Of a DNA stretch of 18,833 nucleotides, positions 15,266-18,833 are shown piece after piece. How positions within the stretch are numbered: position 1 is the first letter of the stretch; each line of letters starts with the position of its first letter. Position numbers and translations under genes: made by a program. Location: the NCBI GenBank assembly GCA_003230965.1, contig QIHL01000064.1, positions 1-18,833 of the forward strand, read 5' to 3'. This stretch comes from Candidatus Magasanikiibacteriota bacterium (lineage in GTDB: Bacteria > Patescibacteriota > Patescibacteriia > Magasanikbacterales > UBA922). The notes beneath the pieces are model-generated. The model ran no database searches. It worked only from the letters and a program-made list of their open reading frames with translations, and was not told where the DNA came from.

Positions 15266-17827
15266 ATGAAACCAGAAGAACTGCTAGAACAATTTTCTAC
15301 TCATCTGAAACATGTTATTGCCGAGGCCATGTCGCTTGCAACATCACTAGAACACAATAGCGTCCGACCGATTCATTTGCTCGCTGCCATTGCCAATGAA
15401 TCTGGCGCAATTGGAGCAACATTGTTAAAAAAACTTAACATTGATAAAGACTATCTGATGGAGATGGTAAATACATTGCAACGACAGAGACCAAATTCAG
15501 AAGTAACTTCACATGTCAACATGATTCCTGTATTAAATAAAGAGGCAAAGCGATCACTAGAAAAAGCTATGCTCCTTGCATACCAGCAAGAAAATACTTA
15601 CGTTGGAACCGAACACTTATTACATGGAATAGTACATGTAAAAGACAGCTACATTGAACACGCGTTGAAAAAATATAAAATTACCATAGAGAACATTGAT
15701 GAACTCATTGACTCAGTACTTCAAAGTACAAATAAATTTCCAGAAATGAATGACGTAGCAGAAATAATGGACAAAATGGAAGATGCAATGGACAATAATC
15801 ATCAATCAATGAACAACATGAACCAACCTTATTCATCCAAATCTGAAAAAACAAAAGGCAAACACCGTAAAAAAGGTTCTGCTAGTGCGCTGGAAGTCTT
15901 TACAGTAAACCTTACAAGCAAATCAGTACAAGATCATATTGATCCTGTAATTGGAAGAAGCAAAGAAATTGACCGCTTAATTCACATTCTGTGTCGCCGA
16001 AATAAAAATAATCCTGTGCTGGTCGGAGAACCTGGAGTTGGAAAAACTGCGATTGTTGAAGGACTCGCAAAACGTATTCTTGCTGGTGATATTCCAGATG
16101 CACTAAAGAAAAACAAAATCCTTTCGCTAGATCTGACTCTCTTAATCGCTGGAACGATTTATCGTGGCGAGTTTGAAGCACGCCTCAAACAAATTATTGA
16201 CGAAATTACAATACGCGATGATACTTTTCTTTTTATTGATGAAATTCACAACATCATTGGCGCTGGCTCAAATCAAGGAACAATGGACGCTGCAAATATC
16301 TTGAAACCAGCACTCGCTCGCGGACAGCTACGTTGTATTGGCGCTACGACGATTGATGAATACAAAAAACATATTACCAACGACCCTGCACTTGAACGTC
16401 GTTTCCAGCAAATTGCAATAGAAGAACCAGTACGAGATGATGCAATAAAAATACTCGCTGGTGTAAAAATATACTACGAGGCATTTCATCATGTGGCTAT
16501 TACCAAAGACGCTTTAGAAGTTGCAGTTGATTTGAGTACAAAATATGTTCATGATAATTTTCTGCCAGATAAAGCGATTGATTTAATAGATGAAGCATCA
16601 GCTGCAGTACGAGTGTCAAAAAATATAAAAACGAAAGAAACGACACTAGACAAACTAGAACAAAAACTAGACAAAGTACAACAAGCAAAAGAACAGTCAG
16701 TCCTTGATGAACAATTTACAGCTGCATTAAAATTCAAAAAAGAAATTGAAAAAATTGAAAGTAATATTGCAAAAGAAAAAAAGAAAACAAGTAAAACCAC
16801 AACAAAAAACAATGGACGCGTAACACGAAAAGATATAGTCGCAGTTCTCGCGCGTAAACTTCAAATAGATCCTAAACTCTTGAGCAAAACTGAATGGGAA
16901 CAACTAGAAACTCTTGGTGTAAAATTGAACGAACGCATCATTGGTCAAGAAATGGTAGTCAAAAAAATTATTGCATCACTGAAACAAAGTTATCTCGGTC
17001 TATCCAAAAAGAAGAAACCACACACCTCTTTTCTGTTCATTGGACCCAGTGGTGTTGGAAAAACAGAAATGGCAAAAACACTGGCAGAAAATTTATTTCA
17101 TGATAAAAAAGCACTAATAAAACTAGACATGACGGAATTTGCAGAAGCACATGGTGTTTCCAAACTACTTGGCTCCCCTGCTGGCTACGTTGGCTACAAA
17201 GAACGCAATCACTTTCTTGATGAAATCCGTAAACGCCCGTATGCTGTTGTCCTATTTGATGAAATAGATAAAGCACATCCTGACGTCATAAGATTATTAT
17301 TGCAAATTCTAGACGAAGGTCAACTCACCGATAGCAGTGGCAAAAAGATTTACTTCAATCATGCAATCATTATACTTACAAGTAATATTGGAGCAGAACT
17401 ATACCAATCAACTGGTATTGGTTTTGGTGAAGCAACTACAACACTTGATGTTAATCAAAATAAAAAAGTAGAGAACTGTATACAATTAAAATTGAAAGAA
17501 GAATTTGGTTCTGCTTTGCTTGGACGGTTACAGACAACATGTATTTTTTCACCACTCTCAAATGATGTTTTGAAAAAAATTGTCTCTAAATATATCAGTG
17601 AACTTTTAGACACACTCAATACAAAACAGCATATGACAATTAAAGTGGATAGCTCTGCAATAGATGCACTCGTCGCTGATTCATCGGATCAACAACTTGG
17701 TGCCAGAAATATAGAGAGAGTCGTAGAAAATATCGTCCATGATCTCATAGGAAATATCATGCAGAAAAAAAATAGAAAAAAAAGTTATATAATAACTAAA
17801 GAAAAAACAGCATACGTATTACGATAA
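15266..17827 (+). CDS. clpC: ClpC-type AAA+ unfoldase, ClpP partner
   Basis: This Hsp100 unfoldase feeds substrates to ClpP. With the ATG at 15266 it has 853 aa; the in-frame TTG at 15248 only adds MFKKLV. It starts with a double Clp_N domain (about 1-155). A polar linker rich in N, M, S and K follows (about 160-207). D1 has Walker A GEPGVGKT (254-261) and Walker B D325 E326. A short middle domain carries a UVR-like helix (about 481-503, DEQFTAALKFKKEIEKIE), which marks ClpC rather than ClpB. D2 has Walker A GPSGVGKT (593-600), Walker B D665 E666, and sensor 2 GARN (812-815). IGF (718-720) fits the ClpP-docking tripeptide. The usual F-L-N-R-I-D box of D2 is changed to ALLGRLQTT, keeping R754. 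There is no Shine-Dalgarno. The gene is divergent from the mutase operon. Confidence 0.95.
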   Translation: MKPEELLEQFSTHLKHVIAEAMSLATSLEHNSVRPIHLLAAIANESGAIGATLLKKLNIDKDYLMEMVNTLQRQRPNSEVTSHVNMIPVLNKEAKRSLEKAMLLAYQQENTYVGTEHLLHGIVHVKDSYIEHALKKYKITIENIDELIDSVLQSTNKFPEMNDVAEIMDKMEDAMDNNHQSMNNMNQPYSSKSEKTKGKHRKKGSASALEVFTVNLTSKSVQDHIDPVIGRSKEIDRLIHILCRRNKNNPVLVGEPGVGKTAIVEGLAKRILAGDIPDALKKNKILSLDLTLLIAGTIYRGEFEARLKQIIDEITIRDDTFLFIDEIHNIIGAGSNQGTMDAANILKPALARGQLRCIGATTIDEYKKHITNDPALERRFQQIAIEEPVRDDAIKILAGVKIYYEAFHHVAITKDALEVAVDLSTKYVHDNFLPDKAIDLIDEASAAVRVSKNIKTKETTLDKLEQKLDKVQQAKEQSVLDEQFTAALKFKKEIEKIESNIAKEKKKTSKTTTKNNGRVTRKDIVAVLARKLQIDPKLLSKTEWEQLETLGVKLNERIIGQEMVVKKIIASLKQSYLGLSKKKKPHTSFLFIGPSGVGKTEMAKTLAENLFHDKKALIKLDMTEFAEAHGVSKLLGSPAGYVGYKERNHFLDEIRKRPYAVVLFDEIDKAHPDVIRLLLQILDEGQLTDSSGKKIYFNHAIIILTSNIGAELYQSTGIGFGEATTTLDVNQNKKVENCIQLKLKEEFGSALLGRLQTTCIFSPLSNDVLKKIVSKYISELLDTLNTKQHMTIKVDSSAIDALVADSSDQQLGARNIERVVENIVHDLIGNIMQKKNRKKSYIITKEKTAYVLR

Positions 17828-17881
17828 AGCAAATATACATATTACATACACACACACAATCTTAATTATAACTTTTTCTGT

Positions 17882-18202
17882 ATGCCTACAAAAAAAACTA
17901 TCAAACCTAAACCTGCAAAATCGCTTGATGATATAGAAGACAAGATTGCAAAACAATTAGATAGATTACACAAGTTCATCAGAGAAAAAAGAAATATTGA
18001 ATTTATTAAAATAGATTACAAACGCTACGTGGAATTAGTGAGCCAAAAATATCTACTTATAAAACAAAATTTGGAGAAAGAAAAAACAGCAATGGATCAA
18101 ACAACATTTAAAAAACAAACTGAAATCATTAATGCAGAATATAAAAAAGATCTTATCTCCATTGCCGTCGCCATTGATGAAGAATTAAGCACAAAAGTTT
18201 AA
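17882..18202 (+). CDS. Hypothetical lysine-rich helical protein
   Basis: I do not recognise this 106-aa protein. It begins with a Lys/Pro-rich segment (MPTKKTIKPKPAKS). The rest looks fully helical with heptad-like spacing of hydrophobics (LDDIEDKIAKQLDRLHKFI, then YVELVSQKYLLIKQNLEKE, then a third helix near 78-100). This suggests a coiled coil or small helical bundle. It has no signal peptide, membrane helix or Cys. It begins 54 bases after clpC on the same strand, with a short CA repeat in the gap and no terminator, so it may be co-transcribed. The ATG at 17882 has no Shine-Dalgarno but has T at -1. The next ORF starts 38 bases after its stop. It could be an adaptor for ClpC or belong with the downstream gene; neither can be shown. 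Confidence 0.7.
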   Translation: MPTKKTIKPKPAKSLDDIEDKIAKQLDRLHKFIREKRNIEFIKIDYKRYVELVSQKYLLIKQNLEKEKTAMDQTTFKKQTEIINAEYKKDLISIAVAIDEELSTKV

Positions 18203-18240
18203 CGTCACCTTATTTTGTATTTTCTACATAATGATATTCT

Positions 18241-18833
18241 ATGGCTGGAAGCCACATAACAGGATCCTCTGGACAAATTGCACAGGCATTGATCGGTATT
18301 GCTGGTGACTACGTCCCACATGTCACGAATGGAACACTGTCCAATGGTGATATAGATAACGTAAAAAAAACCCTACAAAAAAATGATACTATTGGACTTA
18401 TCACACAGGCACTCGCACAAACAGTAGATAACGCAATGTCACAATTATCAAATGGAACTATCAACGAAAAAGACATAGAAGCCTACAAAAAAAATAAATC
18501 TACAAAAGACAAAATGCATACACAGCAGGAGCAGTCAGATGCAGATACAGAACCAGCTGTAGAGCCAGAAGAAGAAGAAGAAGAAGAAGAAGAAGAAGAA
18601 GAAGATAATGGTGAAGAAGAAAGTAATGAAGAAAAAGGTAACAAAAATAAAAATAAAAAAGGTGACAAAGGTGGTGATAAAGGTAAAGGCGGTAAAGAAA
18701 GTGATAAGGGTGGTGATAAAGGTGGCGAAGATAAAAAAGATGGTGATAAAGGTGAAGGCAACGGAGATAAAGAGGGAGATAAAAATAAAGAGGATGAAGA
18801 TAAAAAAGGTGAGGAAGGAGATAAAGGTGAAGA
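18241..18833 (+). CDS. Unrecognised repeat and low-complexity acidic/basic protein, 3' end beyond the window
   Basis: From the ATG at 18241 the frame stays open for 197 codons to the window edge with no stop. The N-terminal part (1-91) has two matching 33-residue repeats (11-43 and 52-84). A Gln/Asp/Glu linker follows, then 12 consecutive Glu (110-121). An Asn/Lys stretch leads into a K, G, D and E tail with seven GDK units (141-196). No signal peptide or membrane helix is visible in the part present. Coding is supported by the protein-level repeat, by T at -1 like all other starts, and by same-strand spacing of 38 bases after the previous gene. The minus-strand frame here is only the Ser/Pro-rich mirror of the low-complexity DNA. 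I recognise no family. The tail could be a flexible linker to domains lying outside the window. Confidence 0.75.
   Translation, partial: MAGSHITGSSGQIAQALIGIAGDYVPHVTNGTLSNGDIDNVKKTLQKNDTIGLITQALAQTVDNAMSQLSNGTINEKDIEAYKKNKSTKDKMHTQQEQSDADTEPAVEPEEEEEEEEEEEEDNGEEESNEEKGNKNKNKKGDKGGDKGKGGKESDKGGDKGGEDKKDGDKGEGNGDKEGDKNKEDEDKKGEEGDKGE
18271..18492 (+). repeat. Tandem 33-residue repeat, helix-loop-helix-like
   Basis: Residues 11-43 and 52-84 of the terminal ORF align without gaps at 12 of 33 identical positions, with many conservative changes. Shared anchors are G-x-I-x-Q-A-L near the start, N-G-T-[L/I] in the middle, and D-I-[D/E]-x-x-K-K at the end. The period is 41 residues. Codons differ between copies, so this is an old protein-level duplication rather than a recent DNA repeat. 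Confidence 0.7.
18568..18603 (+). repeat. (GAA)12 microsatellite encoding poly-glutamate
   Basis: Twelve uninterrupted GAA codons lie in frame in the terminal ORF. Such a tract can slip during replication. Because the unit is three bases, length changes would alter the number of Glu residues without a frameshift. Glu is never encoded by GAG within the run, so it is a true DNA repeat. Confidence 0.9.
18661..18833 (+). repeat. Degenerate GDK-rich repeat tract
   Basis: The units are variants of GGT GAT AAA (Gly-Asp-Lys), often followed by GGT. GDK occurs seven times between residues 141 and 195, with G, E, N and K spacers. Glycine is frequent but not at every third residue, so this is not a collagen G-x-y array. 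The tract runs off the window edge, so its length is unknown. Confidence 0.75.

Noticed and set aside
17847..17859. Short CA dinucleotide run between clpC and the 106-aa gene
   Set aside because: Too short and too close to background in this AT-rich gap to call a functional repeat.
18483..18761. Minus-strand open frame encoding a Ser/Pro/Leu-rich protein
   Set aside because: It is the mirror of the (GAA)n and GDK-rich coding DNA. The plus-strand frame has the internal protein repeat, a start in context and consistent spacing, so it is the real gene.
18661..18833. Collagen-like G-x-y tract
   Set aside because: Glycine spacing is irregular, so the triple-helix periodicity is not met.

Overview
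The window is AT-rich bacterial chromosome with short intergenic gaps and almost only housekeeping genes. The gene families and pairings are typical of Candidatus Patescibacteria (CPR, Parcubacteria-like): the lemA-htpX pair, an RseP with a long charged insert before its LPLGG motif, and paired alpha-D-phosphohexomutases. That placement is an inference from gene content, not a phylogeny. The genetic code looks standard: conserved genes reach full family length with no in-frame TGA.

Layout. A tRNA-Glu(UUC) with a near-consensus promoter (20-134) precedes tsaD (177-1217, +). Converging on tsaD is a minus-strand block, read from 9949 down to 1242: rseP, pheS, pheT, then a small one-TM protein with its own promoter and structured leader, then dnaE. 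At 9950-10084 a divergent promoter region separates rseP from lemA-htpX and a Nudix hydrolase (10085-12255, +). The Nudix gene overlaps tail-to-tail with a minus-strand operon of two phosphohexomutases (15155 down to 12242). A second divergent region (15156-15265) carries two candidate clpC promoters and a 17-bp inverted repeat. After clpC (15266-17827) come a lysine-rich 106-aa helical protein and an open-ended ORF from 18241. That ORF encodes two 33-residue repeats, a run of 12 Glu, and a GDK-rich tail.

Together the genes cover DNA replication (dnaE), translation (tRNA-Glu, t6A synthesis by TsaD, PheRS), membrane proteolysis and quality control (RseP, LemA/HtpX), cytosolic unfolding and proteolysis (ClpC), sugar-phosphate conversion for envelope polymers (two mutases), and nucleotide housekeeping (Nudix).

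I did not find a clearly novel system. The best leads are: (1) all 14 protein starts have T at position -1 and 13 of 14 lack a visible Shine-Dalgarno sequence; (2) an 8-bp AT-rich hairpin covers the htpX start codon, an RNA-thermometer candidate; (3) an operator-like palindrome lies in the clpC promoter region; (4) the terminal repeat and low-complexity protein looks undescribed; (5) the DnaE PHP domain has lost several metal ligands. No intergenic stretch exceeds 300 bases. No rRNA, CRISPR array or insertion sequence was seen.
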